Source of the DNA: a virus
Direction: 5' to 3' (one strand)
Length of the DNA: 34,813 nucleotides
Virus record (IMG/VR): IMGVR_UViG_3300009104_000063
Span: 1-34,813 of that record
The translations under genes and the position numbers were made by a program. Under the pieces are notes generated by a model. That model did no database searches. It was given only the letters and a program-made list of their open reading frames with translations, and was not told the origin of the DNA. Of this stretch, positions 13,891 through 23,200 are shown in pieces. Every line of letters begins with the position of its first letter. Positions within the stretch are counted from its first letter, which is position 1.

Positions 13891-14658
13891 ATGATTGAGA
13901 TTCCGATACGCCAGAGTTGGTTGAACACCTTCTCGAACTGTCCAGAGCAGGCCCGCCAGGAACGGCTGGGACTTGTCCGTTCGCAGGAGAGCAGCGACAT
14001 GCTGCGGGGAAACATGGTTCATGCCGCTATCGAGTATTGCGGTAAAGAACTAATGCGAACCGGTAACAGGGTTTCTATTGAAGAAGCATCCGATTACATG
14101 GATTCTGTTACTTCCGATCTTGCCAGCGATGTTGAAGTGTGGCGGCATGAGTTTGAAGCGGTGGTGGATGTTGCCCGAAAGAATCTTGTTGCTTGGCATG
14201 AACAGGTCTTTCCGGATTTGATGGTTCCGACTGGTGTCGAGCAGGAGTTCCGCACCGTTCTGGATGAACGTGACGGCGTACGCTTGGTGTTGACCGGCAC
14301 AGTCGATTGGGTGCAGCCTGATCTGATCGTCGACTGGAAGAATCCGAGCCGGGCGTATGAGCCGTGGGAGCAGAAGCGGTGGAACCTCCAGGCCAGCGTC
14401 TACTGCTTCGCTTTGGGAGTGCCGTACTTCGATCTGGTGTGTCTGGTAAAGGGCGACGTTCACACCATCCGGATCGAGCGGAGAGATCACGACACCGAAG
14501 CGTTGCGTGATCTATGCTGGTCGGCGGCTGCTCTTATACAATCCGATCTAAAGGTCTGGCCGTTGCGCTGGGCGGGATGGCATTGCTCACCGAAGTGGTG
14601 CCCCGTCTGGCAGGCCGGTGAATGCCGAGGGAAACACCTTGGCCCTACACCCTGGTAA
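13891..14658 (+). CDS. Cas4/RecB-type PD-(D/E)XK nuclease with Fe-S cysteines
   Basis: The 255-residue protein has the nuclease signature: GNMVHAAIE with His44, Glu117/Glu119 in GVEQEF, Asp139 in LTGTVDWV, the DWK core (Asp148, Lys150) in LIVDWKNPS, and Gln167 in NLQASVYCFAL. One cysteine near the N-terminus (Cys17) and three near the C-terminus (Cys232, 237, 245) match the 4Fe-4S arrangement of Cas4 and AddB nucleases. Next to helicase, primase and RusA it probably acts as a DNA exonuclease in replication or recombination. There are no CRISPR repeats in the window, so a CRISPR role is not supported. It appears to be a leaderless gene. Confidence 0.82.
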   Translation: MIEIPIRQSWLNTFSNCPEQARQERLGLVRSQESSDMLRGNMVHAAIEYCGKELMRTGNRVSIEEASDYMDSVTSDLASDVEVWRHEFEAVVDVARKNLVAWHEQVFPDLMVPTGVEQEFRTVLDERDGVRLVLTGTVDWVQPDLIVDWKNPSRAYEPWEQKRWNLQASVYCFALGVPYFDLVCLVKGDVHTIRIERRDHDTEALRDLCWSAAALIQSDLKVWPLRWAGWHCSPKWCPVWQAGECRGKHLGPTPW

Positions 14659-14673
14659 GGGAGAGAGAGAGAA

Positions 14674-15351
14674 ATGCTTATGAGTGGGAGAGACGCTTCC
14701 ATTGTTGCCCAAGTTGCCGCAAAGGTCGCAGGTGAAGTCTGCGCCGGTAGCGGTAACGCTGACCTGTACCTGGCTACCGTTGAAACGGTCCACAACGATC
14801 TGGTGGAGCGTTGCGCTCTGGAAACGGTGACTGCTGCGTTTCCTGGAGCCGTTTCGGCTCCGGCTCCGGCTCCGGCTGGTCCGACGCAGCAGTCGGTGGC
14901 TGCCGCCCCGGTCCCCAGGCCGGCAGGAGGGGCGCCAGCAGGCGCCCAGGTGGGCCGCAAGGTGTACCCGCGGGTCGACTTCTGTGTCGGCAAGGGAGCC
15001 GACGAGAAGCAGGCTGCGTGGAACCTGCTGGCGTTCCAGCCGAACGAGTGGTCGGACGGCAACGGCGGCACCATCAAGGTGTTCGAGGTAAAGGAACACG
15101 CTGACGGTTCCACCGATCTTGCCAAGAGTGGCAAGAACTTCCCGAACTTCTCCGTGATGAAGGAGGCGTTCATCCACATGGGGGTGAACGTGTCCAACAA
15201 CGTGGGGATTTGGGTCAACGACGGTGACAGCAACGTCCCGTTGAAGGTGTGGGATCAGGCCGGCGGCCAGACCCAAGCCGACGCTGTCGACTTTGACTGG
15301 GAGACTCGCCGGTCTGCCCTCCAGCAATACACCTACGCCAACAACCGGTAG
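14674..15351 (+). CDS. Possible ssDNA-binding or recombination protein
   Basis: The 225-residue protein has a helical N-terminal domain (about 1-57), a flexible Ala/Pro linker (APAPAPAGPTQQ, about 62-95, encoded by tandem GGCTCC units) and a C-terminal domain of about 130 residues with WNLLAFQPNEW and FPNFSVMKEAF. It stands between a nuclease and a helicase, where phages often encode a single-strand binding protein. I cannot confirm an OB fold from the sequence. The next gene follows the stop without a gap. Confidence 0.5.
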   Translation: MLMSGRDASIVAQVAAKVAGEVCAGSGNADLYLATVETVHNDLVERCALETVTAAFPGAVSAPAPAPAGPTQQSVAAAPVPRPAGGAPAGAQVGRKVYPRVDFCVGKGADEKQAAWNLLAFQPNEWSDGNGGTIKVFEVKEHADGSTDLAKSGKNFPNFSVMKEAFIHMGVNVSNNVGIWVNDGDSNVPLKVWDQAGGQTQADAVDFDWETRRSALQQYTYANNR

Positions 15352-16326
15352 GTGACGGATACCGCACCTGTTGCGCTCAGTGCGGCTGACATTGATGCCC
15401 GATTGCACGGTGTCGATGTTCAGCCGTCTGGCCGCAACTACCGTTACTTCCAGCCCAGCCACAAGGCGGTGGACAAGTGGGTGGAATACGCTGCGGGGAG
15501 CCACGACAGGTTCTTCCTGGGGTTGGACGACATTGACAACAAGATGCGTGGCGTGTGGCCGTCTGATGTGCTGGTCGTCACGGGTCGAGCCCACAGCGGC
15601 AAGTCGGCTGTCTTGTTGTCGGCTATAGCGAAGAACCTGAATGAGGATCCGAACTTTCGGGCGGTGATCTTCACGCCCGATGAGCCGGAGACTCTCGTCA
15701 TCAGCAAACTGTACGCTTTGCTGTACCTGCAGAACCTGGCCGATGTGGAGGAAGCGTTACAGGCTTCCGATCCGACATACCTCGAGCAGATCGAGGAAGC
15801 GAAAGAGATGCTGGATCGGGTCAAGATATTTCCAGCGGCTCTCCCGTTCGACGAGATGAGCGTGGCCTTGTCGGAGTGTGAGGACTTCTGGCAGATCCGT
15901 CCCAGGTTCGTGATGATCGACTTCTTGGAGCAGTTGCCGGCAGCGTCGGGTTACGAGGGCGTGTCGTCGGTGTTGAAGGGCGTCAAGGAGTGGGCCGAAA
16001 CGGAGAACCTTCCTGTCGGGCTGGTTCACCAGTCGGGCAAGAGTTCAACCAGGGGTACGTCGAGGGGCATGGACGACGGCAAGTTCAACGCCGACGAGTA
16101 TGCGATCCTCCAGTTGAATGTGTTCCGCAAGCGGGATCTGGCGAAACTCGACGACTATCAGCAGCGCATCCATTCCGTATCCATTTCGTTGGATCTCTGC
16201 AAGAACAAACGGCCGCCATGCCATACCACCAACCCTCCGGTGGATTACTTCATGGATCCGCATTGCGGGCTGGTGCGTGAATACTACGAGTCCGATATTC
16301 CTTCGGATGACCGATGGTTGATGTAG
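15352..16326 (+). CDS. DnaB-type replicative helicase ATPase domain
   Basis: The 324-residue protein has a RecA-type ATPase core: Walker A GRAHSGKSA (78-86), a Walker B FVMID (186-190), the sensor-like LVHQSGKSS (224-231) and a late LCKNKRPP loop. It lacks an obvious DnaB N-terminal domain, so it is shorter than DnaB (about 450). GTG start directly after the previous stop. Together with the primase downstream it would unwind and prime phage DNA. The alternative reading is a RepA-like ATPase of the same superfamily. Confidence 0.78.
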   Translation: MTDTAPVALSAADIDARLHGVDVQPSGRNYRYFQPSHKAVDKWVEYAAGSHDRFFLGLDDIDNKMRGVWPSDVLVVTGRAHSGKSAVLLSAIAKNLNEDPNFRAVIFTPDEPETLVISKLYALLYLQNLADVEEALQASDPTYLEQIEEAKEMLDRVKIFPAALPFDEMSVALSECEDFWQIRPRFVMIDFLEQLPAASGYEGVSSVLKGVKEWAETENLPVGLVHQSGKSSTRGTSRGMDDGKFNADEYAILQLNVFRKRDLAKLDDYQQRIHSVSISLDLCKNKRPPCHTTNPPVDYFMDPHCGLVREYYESDIPSDDRWLM

Positions 16327-17249
16327 TCGAGACTTTCGCTCGCCTGCATCAGGGCGGTCGGATCGCCGTCAACTATGACGGCATCCGGCCGCTTGTCGAT
16401 TCTCAGGGGGAGGCGTTCTCCGCTGTCGGTGAGTCGTATGAGGATGCGATCCGACAGCATCTGGAGGGGGAGCCACCGATCGGCGTGTACCCGCTGTTCA
16501 GGAAGGACTACCAGCGTACTGCTGAATGGTATGTGAACTGGTTGGCGGTCGACCTGGACGAGGGTGAGCCCGATTTCATTCACGCTTGTAATCTGCAACG
16601 GTTGTTGGAACGGTTCAATGTTCACGGTTGGATTGAACGGTCCAGGTCGAAGGGCTTCCATGTGTGGGTGTACCTGCGGCAGCCGTTGACCGCCGAGTTC
16701 GGCCGTGAGGCCATGATGGGGGCGTGCCGGCTGTTGGACGTACCCACCAAGGAGGTCTATCCGAAGCAGACGGCGTTGGATGGGAAGGGTTTCGGGAACT
16801 GTCTGCTGTTGCCGTATCCGAACATGGGGAACCCTGGCCGGCAGGTCATCGTCAACGACGATGACACGCCGCTTCCGTTGGACACGTTTGTTGAGATGGC
16901 GTGGGAGTCGAGGGCGAGCAGCCATGCCATCCGTTCCATTCACGCGTTGTACCAGGAGCGGCACTCGAAGCCGATCGCTCAGGTGGAGCAGGTCAGAACC
17001 CGCAGCGATTCAGACTTCGGGTACATCGCCCGTAGAATATGGGAAGGCGACATTCGGGAGGATCGTTCCAACGCCCTGTATTCTTTCGCCTGTTCGTTGT
17101 TTCGGCAGAACTACAGTGACTACATGGTGTTGCATCTGACGACCCAACTTGATGACCGGGTCGGAAAGTTTGTTGGCCGTAATGACCGTGATCGACGCTT
17201 GGAGGAACTTGTGACCAATGCACGCAACCACACCCTGGGGGCGCACTGA
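16314..17249 (+). CDS. Archaeo-eukaryotic-type (AEP) primase
   Basis: The 311-residue protein shows the AEP motifs: the metal-binding pair Asp80/Asp82 in NWLAVDLDEGE, the SRSKGFHVW motif with His116, and EVYPKQTALDGKGFGNCLLL at about 147-166, close to primases of TOTE-type elements. It makes RNA or DNA primers. It overlaps the helicase gene by 13 bases, so the two probably work as one unit. The C-terminal third is helical and could be the helicase-binding part. A DNA polymerase is absent nearby, so elongation may rely on the host. Confidence 0.78.
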   Translation: MVDVVETFARLHQGGRIAVNYDGIRPLVDSQGEAFSAVGESYEDAIRQHLEGEPPIGVYPLFRKDYQRTAEWYVNWLAVDLDEGEPDFIHACNLQRLLERFNVHGWIERSRSKGFHVWVYLRQPLTAEFGREAMMGACRLLDVPTKEVYPKQTALDGKGFGNCLLLPYPNMGNPGRQVIVNDDDTPLPLDTFVEMAWESRASSHAIRSIHALYQERHSKPIAQVEQVRTRSDSDFGYIARRIWEGDIREDRSNALYSFACSLFRQNYSDYMVLHLTTQLDDRVGKFVGRNDRDRRLEELVTNARNHTLGAH

Positions 17250-17593
17250 TGGCCCCGAACTCTGGCACATACCGGTTCACGGTTCGTACCCGACCGAAGG
17301 CGAAGGGGCGTCCACGTTTCGGGAAGGGACGCACCTACACGCCGAAGGGAACGGTCGACGCAGAGCAGGTGATCGCTGATGCGTACAAGGGACCGAAGTT
17401 CGAGGGCGCCGTGTCTCTGGCATGCGCCTTCTCGAAGGATCGCATAACGATCACGTTGACTCCGATGGAAATGGAGCAGTCGTCGCTGCGAGGCGACGTT
17501 TCCAACTATCTGAAACTTGTCGAGGATGCTCTCAACGGCCACGCCTACGACGATGACCGCCAGGTGCATCGTCTGATTGGAAAGAAGAAATGA
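17249..17593 (+). CDS. rusA: RusA-type Holliday junction resolvase
   Basis: The 114-residue protein has KAKGRPRFGKG near the N-terminus and the acidic catalytic region GDVSNYLKLVEDALNGHAY with Asp83, Asn86, Asp93 and the following DDDRQV, the pattern of RusA enzymes. It cuts branched DNA before packaging. Length is close to the usual 120. Its ATG overlaps the primase stop by one base. Confidence 0.85.
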   Translation: MAPNSGTYRFTVRTRPKAKGRPRFGKGRTYTPKGTVDAEQVIADAYKGPKFEGAVSLACAFSKDRITITLTPMEMEQSSLRGDVSNYLKLVEDALNGHAYDDDRQVHRLIGKKK

Positions 17594-18081
17594 TCCAGGT
17601 TGAACTAGATCCGTGGGAATACGAACACGCGTTGCATGTCGGCGCCCGTCGTTTCATCGAGAACTGGGGCAAGGCGGATGCCGCTTCTTACGACAAGAAG
17701 CGCATGGAGGACAACCGCACCGCTCTGGCTGCCGCATCGGTGGGGGAACTGGCGGTGGCGAAGGTCACGAACCAGTATTGGCCTGGGCATGTGTGGCACA
17801 AGTCGGAGCATAAGAACTACAAGCATCTGCCGGATGTGGGTCACAACATCGAGGTGCGTCGGGTGCGGACCAGCACCAGCGCGGCTGTACGCCGACGCCA
17901 GTTGGACATGGGTTTGGTGCTGTGGGTGGTGCAGCCTGTGCCGCCGGAGTTCCGTGTCGTCGACATCCTGGGTTGGATCGACTACGACGAGGCGTGGGAG
18001 AAGGGTGAGCCGTCGCATTACGATCCGGAGAACACACGGGTCATAGGGGAGCAGTTTCTGAATCCGCCGGCTGTTGAGTAG
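17590..18081 (+). CDS. Possible PD-(D/E)XK-like nuclease
   Basis: The 163-residue protein contains VGELAVAKVTNQYW, a PDVGHNIEVRR strand that could hold the D...ExR active site of a nuclease, and a conserved-looking VVDILGWIDYDEAWEKGE end. Small actinophage proteins with this layout are of unknown function; the nuclease reading is inference. It overlaps RusA by four bases. Confidence 0.5.
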   Translation: MIQVELDPWEYEHALHVGARRFIENWGKADAASYDKKRMEDNRTALAAASVGELAVAKVTNQYWPGHVWHKSEHKNYKHLPDVGHNIEVRRVRTSTSAAVRRRQLDMGLVLWVVQPVPPEFRVVDILGWIDYDEAWEKGEPSHYDPENTRVIGEQFLNPPAVE

Positions 18082-18496
18082 GGCGGAGCGGGGAGCATGG
18101 ACAGCAGACCCATACCTGTTGGATTCCCTGTTGGGGCCGGCATCGGAAGGTTCGCCTTCCCGGCATTGGCATCGCCATAGGCCACAAACTGTTTACGACG
18201 CGTTGCTGCGTGTCGCTCCGTTCGATGAGCCGGAAGAAAGCATCGAGGAACAGGACGAGTTGCGGGAGATCCTGGCCGATGCGTTGGATTCTCTCACCGA
18301 GGAAGAACGGTGGATCTTCTTGATGTTGACGAAAGTGAAACTTAGTTTGCGTTTCGTCGGAAGGGTCTTGGGTGTTCCGAAGACGACGTTGGCGCGCAGG
18401 CGTGACCGGATTGTTCAGAAACTACAAGACGAGTTGGCTGATTCGGCGCTGGTTCAGCGCCGCCTGGGGATCTATCCGTCTTCGGATGAGTCGTAG
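18074..18496 (+). CDS. Sigma-factor region 4-like regulator
   Basis: Residues about 75-120 (LTEEERWIFLMLTKVKLSLR, then FVGRVLGVPKTTLARRRDRI) form a helix-turn-helix like sigma region 4 or LuxR-type domains; an acidic helix precedes it. It may switch transcription to the late genes. The TTG start at 18074 is uncertain: it overlaps the previous stop but lacks a good ribosome site. A well-placed GGGGAGC-ATG at 18098 opens only a 27-codon frame. The true start may lie further in. Confidence 0.6.
   Translation: MSRAERGAWTADPYLLDSLLGPASEGSPSRHWHRHRPQTVYDALLRVAPFDEPEESIEEQDELREILADALDSLTEEERWIFLMLTKVKLSLRFVGRVLGVPKTTLARRRDRIVQKLQDELADSALVQRRLGIYPSSDES
18444..18462 (-). terminator. Possible terminator of the late operon
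   Basis: A 7-bp stem (CGGCGCT with AGCGCCG, loop of five) lies nine bases past the stop of the last minus-strand gene and inside the end of the convergent sigma-like gene. No U-tract follows, so it is weak evidence. Confidence 0.3.
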
Positions 18497-18789
18497 AGCA
18501 TGAGGCATTGTTCCAGCATGTCCATGAACCCGTTCACCCATCTCAGCACGCGGGACAGGGCGATCAAGTCGCCGCCGTCGGCCTCATGCCACGCCCCCAC
18601 CATGCTGGCTGCTTCGTCGTGTTGAAAGACCAGTAGCGTCCCGAGGTGGTTGTTGTACCAGGAGGCGTGGGTGCCGTCCTCGATGTCGAGGATGTGGCGG
18701 CTGTCTTGCAGAGACTGCAGGATGTCTTCTTCCAGTTGGACGCCGTTCGATGCCATGAAGTCGCTCCATTGGGCATCGAGGTCGTCCAT
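18472..18789 (-). CDS. Hypothetical acidic protein at end of late operon
   Basis: This 105-residue protein is mainly helical (LDAQWSDFMASNGVQLEEDI) with ILDIEDGTHASWYNNHLGTL in the middle. It is joined to the holin gene by TAATG and meets the sigma-like gene tail to tail with a 25-base overlap. No family recognised. Confidence 0.65.
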   Translation of the reverse strand: MDDLDAQWSDFMASNGVQLEEDILQSLQDSRHILDIEDGTHASWYNNHLGTLLVFQHDEAASMVGAWHEADGGDLIALSRVLRWVNGFMDMLEQCLMLYDSSEDG

Positions 18790-18947
18790 TAGGAGATCTT
18801 GTCTTGGGCGTAGGTCTTGACGACGGACAGGGCGCTGGCGACGCCGGCGACGAGGGCGCCGCGGCCAGTGGACAGGTCACTGATTAGGAACACTCCCAGG
18901 AATCCCTGGCAAAAGGTCCATGCTGCTCTCTCTAGCATGTTTCTCAT
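18789..18947 (-). CDS. Holin (r1t-like)
   Basis: The 52-residue protein starts [20 protein letters not shown] and has two hydrophobic helices (about 9-24 and 30-44) separated by a short polar turn (SDLSTGRG), with charged ends. The pattern LERA-x-x-TF at the start and the two-helix layout resemble r1t-type holins of Gram-positive phages. Holins open the cytoplasmic membrane at the end of infection so that the endolysin reaches the wall. The amidase gene is nearby. AGAGGG ribosome site; ATGA overlap upstream and TAATG downstream. It is shorter than the usual 70-80 residues. Confidence 0.7.
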   Translation of the reverse strand: MRNMLERAAWTFCQGFLGVFLISDLSTGRGALVAGVASALSVVKTYAQDKIS

Positions 18948-19078
18948 TTTTTCCCTCTCGATTTGTTTGCTTTGTCGTAGGCGATAGCGGCAGCCTGGTC
19001 ACGGGGATAACCTTCGGTAATCAACTTACCGATGTTGTGACCGATCACATCCCGACTGGACCCCTTCTTGAGGGGCAT
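18944..19078 (-). CDS. 44-residue basic protein of the MPLKKGSS type
   Basis: It begins [20 protein letters not shown] and continues [20 protein letters not shown]. Small basic phage proteins beginning MPLKKGSS and carrying a YP-x-x-QA-x-AIA motif are frequent and of unknown function. The stop fuses to the holin start as ATGA. Confidence 0.65.
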   Translation of the reverse strand: MPLKKGSSRDVIGHNIGKLITEGYPRDQAAAIAYDKANKSRGKK

Positions 19079-19079
19079 G

Positions 19080-19118
19080 TCAGTACCTTGGACGGCGAGG
19101 CTTCTTCTTACCTGGCAT
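19080..19118 (-). CDS. 12-residue basic peptide
   Basis: ATG overlaps the preceding stop as TGATG and encodes [12 protein letters not shown], ending two bases before the next ATG. It may be a coupling leader or a functional basic peptide. Confidence 0.35.
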   Translation of the reverse strand: MPGKKKPRRPRY

Positions 19119-19249
19119 CAGTCGTACAAGGCTTTACGGGCACCGCTCTTTGAGGGCGAACCGACGGAACCGATGCCGCCGCCGGTCTTTACCGAGGTGA
19201 CCAGCACCTGGTCGGCCTTCACGGCCTTGGGGGTCTTGCCGTCACGCAT
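19118..19249 (-). CDS. 43-residue hypothetical protein
   Basis: The product MRDGKTPKAVKADQVLVTSV continues with a Gly/Ser-rich, basic tail (KTGGGIGSVGSPSKSGARKA). It lies between two small genes with almost no spacing. No family recognised. Confidence 0.5.
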   Translation of the reverse strand: MRDGKTPKAVKADQVLVTSVKTGGGIGSVGSPSKSGARKALYD

Positions 19250-19258
19250 GTCGGTCGC

Positions 19259-19444
19259 TCACTTTCCGAAGGGACGGCCACCGTGGGCAGCGTTCCCCAA
19301 CTTGGTCTTGCGGAGATACGCAGCGTCCTTCTTCGCCTTGCCGCTCATGGCATGCATGTTCTCGCTCGATGTCGAGTCGTAGGGCTGCTCGTCCTGCGAT
19401 CCGAACGTCTTTTCGAATGTTCCGTAACCTTTGCCCTTTGGCAT
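19259..19444 (-). CDS. 61-residue basic hypothetical protein
   Basis: An excellent AGGAGG site precedes MPKGKGYGTFEKTFGSQDEQ. The C-terminal half is rich in Lys, Ala and Gly (SGKAKKDAAYLRKTKLGNAA). The Gly/Lys-rich N-terminus resembles other small virion-associated or DNA-binding phage proteins, but this is not specific. Confidence 0.6.
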   Translation of the reverse strand: MPKGKGYGTFEKTFGSQDEQPYDSTSSENMHAMSGKAKKDAAYLRKTKLGNAAHGGRPFGK

Positions 19445-19479
19445 GTGGGTACCTCCTATTAGATGGGTGGGGTGTCCCC

Positions 19480-20265
19480 CTAGGCGAAGAACAGGGCAGT
19501 CCAGGTGTTGCCGTCGAGGACGCCGTTCGGCTTCAAGAAGCCCATAGCCTTCTCGAATCTTTTCACAGCGCCGGCTGTACGCCTACCATAGATCCCGTCG
19601 ACAGGACCGGGGTCGTACCCACGGTCCTTCAAGCGGCCCTGAGCGGCCCGCACAGCCTCTCCACGGCTCCGCCGACGCCACGACAGGGGGGAAGCCGCCA
19701 CACGGTCCCCCACGGCCCTCAGATAGGCCACAATCCCCGCCCAGTCAATGTCGGAAGGCGGCCCCTGATCGATGCGGCAACCATTTGTCAACCAGTCATA
19801 CAGACACGCACCAGGACAAGTCGACGACGACACATCCCGATGCCCCCGCACCCACAACGAACCCCCATACCGCAACTGCACATCATTGATAACAGCCACA
19901 ATCGACTTCAACGCCGCATCCGGCACCCGATCATACCCCCACCCCGTATAACAGATCGACTCCGAACGGGCATTCCACCCCTTCGTCGCAGCACCACGAA
20001 CACCAGGACCACGCCCCTCGAACACCGCACCAGACGAATCCACCAACCAGTTGTAAGCAATCCCATCCCACTTACGGGCATCCATGTGATACGACTCGAA
20101 CGCCCGCACCGCCGCAATACCCGACGGGCCATCCTTCACACCGCTGTGATGCAACACCACGCCCTTCACCCGGCCAGGAGACAACGCACGAAACGGCTTC
20201 GCCGGGCCACGCGCCCCCCACTCACGCCGCGACACAACCCCCCGCGTTTCCGACAACGGCTTCAT
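19480..20265 (-). CDS. Endolysin: N-acetylmuramoyl-L-alanine amidase with peptidoglycan-binding domain
   Basis: The 261-residue protein has an amidase_2/PGRP domain (about 8-185) with zinc-ligand candidates His39/His40 in VVLHHSG, His142 in GHRDVSS and Cys150 in TCPG, and the conserved AYNWLVDSSG strand. A peptidoglycan-binding repeat follows (about 196-258, VRAAQGRLKDRGYDPGPVDG and IYGRRT). It cleaves the bond between muramic acid and the stem peptide. No signal peptide is visible, consistent with holin-dependent release. Its ATG overlaps the giant gene's stop as ATGA. Confidence 0.87.
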   Translation of the reverse strand: MKPLSETRGVVSRREWGARGPAKPFRALSPGRVKGVVLHHSGVKDGPSGIAAVRAFESYHMDARKWDGIAYNWLVDSSGAVFEGRGPGVRGAATKGWNARSESICYTGWGYDRVPDAALKSIVAVINDVQLRYGGSLWVRGHRDVSSSTCPGACLYDWLTNGCRIDQGPPSDIDWAGIVAYLRAVGDRVAASPLSWRRRSRGEAVRAAQGRLKDRGYDPGPVDGIYGRRTAGAVKRFEKAMGFLKPNGVLDGNTWTALFFA

Positions 20266-23200
20266 CGAACCCTCATCTCAATATCGATCAGATCACGCAT
20301 CTTCTCCTCGAACGCACGATCATTCCGAAGAATCTGGTTGCGCTTCTCATGCGGATCATTGATCCGCACCTGCGTACCGAACACCGTCGACACCACAGTC
20401 GACGCCACCCGCCGCGAATAGCGGCTCTCATTCGGCAACAACCTACGGAACCTAGACAAAAACGGCATCCAACTATCCAACATGTAGAGATCCTGGTCCC
20501 GCATCTTATACTCCCCCTTCTTGTCCTTCTTGGCTTTCCCAGCCAAACCCAAGGCTTGCATCAGGAACGGGAACTTGGCGTACACCTCCGGAACCTGCTG
20601 ATACCTGCCGCTGAACGGCAGGTCAGCGAAGAACTGCTTCCCCGCCCAAATCTCCAACGGCACCTTCACCGGCGGCGCAGCCGACTCAGCAAAAACCCGC
20701 GTGATCGAAGTCGGCTCCTTCAACAAACGGTTCAGATCACGGAACGGCAGATCAGGAATCCAATACGACTGGTAGTCGTTGATCTTCCACGGCAACCGGA
20801 CCGCCATGTTCTCCAGGAAATAATCCGGCACCACCCCCTCCTCCTTCGACTGGAGTTCCAGATTGCCCTTCACCTGCTGCAACCGACCCCACGCATACGG
20901 ATGCTTGCCCAGGCTCTCCACCAGAATCGGCACCACGTTCTTCTGCCAGGTCCAGAACGGAATGACACGCCGCATCCTCCGTTCCGTGCCCGTCAAATCC
21001 GCATAGTTGAAATGCAACTTGTAGACCTGGCCGGCAGCATCCCCGATCGAACCACCCTTCTGCAACACATCGAACGCCAAAGCGCCACGCAACACCGTTT
21101 CCATCTGCTCATTCGCTGACCGGATAAACCGGAACGGAGCAAACTCCGTCGAAGCCGGGTTGAACACCACATCGATCGGCTGGTTGGTGAGCGGGTTACG
21201 AGACTCCCTGACAAGCCTCATAGCAACATTCCTGTCAACCTCAGTGATGACCTGGCCGCCACCGACGATGCCGCTGTCGAGAACACGACGGATAGTACGC
21301 AACTCGTTGATGTCGACACGGGAACCAAACCCCACCCCCACCGACTTCTTCTTGCTCGCCCCAAGTCTGGCGATCATCTCGTCGACACCCTTGACAGCGT
21401 CGCCTTCACCCAACCTCGACGCCTTGAAGAACACCCCGGCGAACTTGTTCGTCGAACCCAACTCCATCAAACCAAACGCGTACGACAACCATGAACCACC
21501 CAGGCCGTTACGGATAACGAACCCCGGCGTCGACACCGCCTGCGCCTTCCAATAGTTCAAGAACCTGTCATACCACTTCAAGAAACCGTGGAAATCGCCG
21601 GTCGACGAACTCGTCTTGAACAACGCGTTCAACATCTCGAACAGCGGCGCTTCGCCCCCGTCTTCCGACAACGGCGCTATCCAACCCCTCGACCACTTCG
21701 GGTTACTCGTATTCGGCCCCCACTGTGCCGCCGTCTGCTGCGTCAATGTTTCATTGAACAGGTTCCTGCTGCGGGTCGCGTTGAACTTACGCAACGCCTC
21801 CTGGAAATCGTCTATCTCAGAACGAGTCCCATCGAACAACTCCGCCACATCCCCCGGCCACACCTCGTTCTTCGCCCTTCCAGCCGCCGCCGCAGCCGGG
21901 GCAGCGGCCTCGTACACCTTGTCGATAACGTCTGCCTGGGAAGCCAGTTGCCTTATCCGCCCCTGCATCGTCGCGATCTCCGCCTCCAACGTCAACCCGG
22001 CCGCCATCGCCGCCTCAGCCTGCCTGTAATGCTCCGAAGCGTACGCCAGGTGCGTCAAACGCTCCGATTCGGTCAGAAGGCGACGCTCCGTTTCCGTCAT
22101 CGCCATTCTCTGATCCAACGGGAACTCCCACATCGGCTGATCCAACCACGACAAACCCTCCAACCCGGTAGCAGGAAACGCCGTCGTTTCAGTCCGACCC
22201 GTCAACGTCGCCAACGCCTGCCGCACCCCACCCTGCCGGGCAGGATCCGCCAACAAACGCCCCACCGCACCCTGAGCAAAATCGGTCGGCAATGCTTCCT
22301 CAGGGCCAACGTCGACACCGGTCCAACGCTTCTCAAAGACCTCCTGCGCCCACTCGTCGATCCTGCTCTCCGCCGCCGCATAGTTCTTGAACTCGACACC
22401 CGGCCCCAACGGCGCCCGTGTTCCCGGCACCGCCGGCCCCGTCTTCGCCGGCGAAGCCGCCAACGCCGCCGGGGCATCCAGAATCTTCACCTTCTGGCTG
22501 GTCCGCTTTCCCGTGAACTGCAACCGGAAATCACCGAAAGGCGTACGCACGATCACCTGTTCGAACTTGGGGGCGCCCTTCGGGCCGTACATTCCCGACG
22601 GATCCGGCGCCCTGGTAGCCGCCGCAGCCGGAGGCGGTGTAGGCGCTGCTGCTGCCGGCGGAGGCGTAACCGCCTCCGCTGTTGCTTCCCGCATCTCGTC
22701 ACGGGTTATATCCCCCAGGGCATACTCGTCATAAGCCGTTGCCGGAGGCGGTGTAACCGCCTCCGCCGCAACCTCACGGGGAGTAGGCGGCGTGACCGCC
22801 TCCGCAGCCACCTCACGGGCCGTCGGAGCAGTGGACGGCTCCAACCCTACCAGTTGCCGGTACTCGGCTATCCCCTCATCCGCCAACCGACGGCCAAGAG
22901 CAGCAGCCTCGGGAGTCGCCGCATCGTGAAGTTCCTTCGCCCGCTTCTTACCGCCCTTCCTCCACCGCATTTTGTTCTTGGCGCTGGTCTTTACCGGACC
23001 TTCGAGAGCGTCGACCACCTCGTCCAGCATCCGCATGTTGTAGACGTAATGGCGAACATCGAGCGCTTGTGTCCGGAGTTCTTCGGGTATACCGGCGTAG
23101 TAGCCGGGATCCCAGCGTTCCCCCGTGTGTTCGTACCGTTGTCTCCAAATCGTGGCCTGTTCAAGGGCGTCATCCGATGCCGCGTAAGCCTCGTTGAACG

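Noticed and set aside
14850-14880. Tandem GGCTCC units
   Set aside because: They encode the Ala/Pro linker of the 225-aa protein; low-complexity coding DNA rather than an origin.
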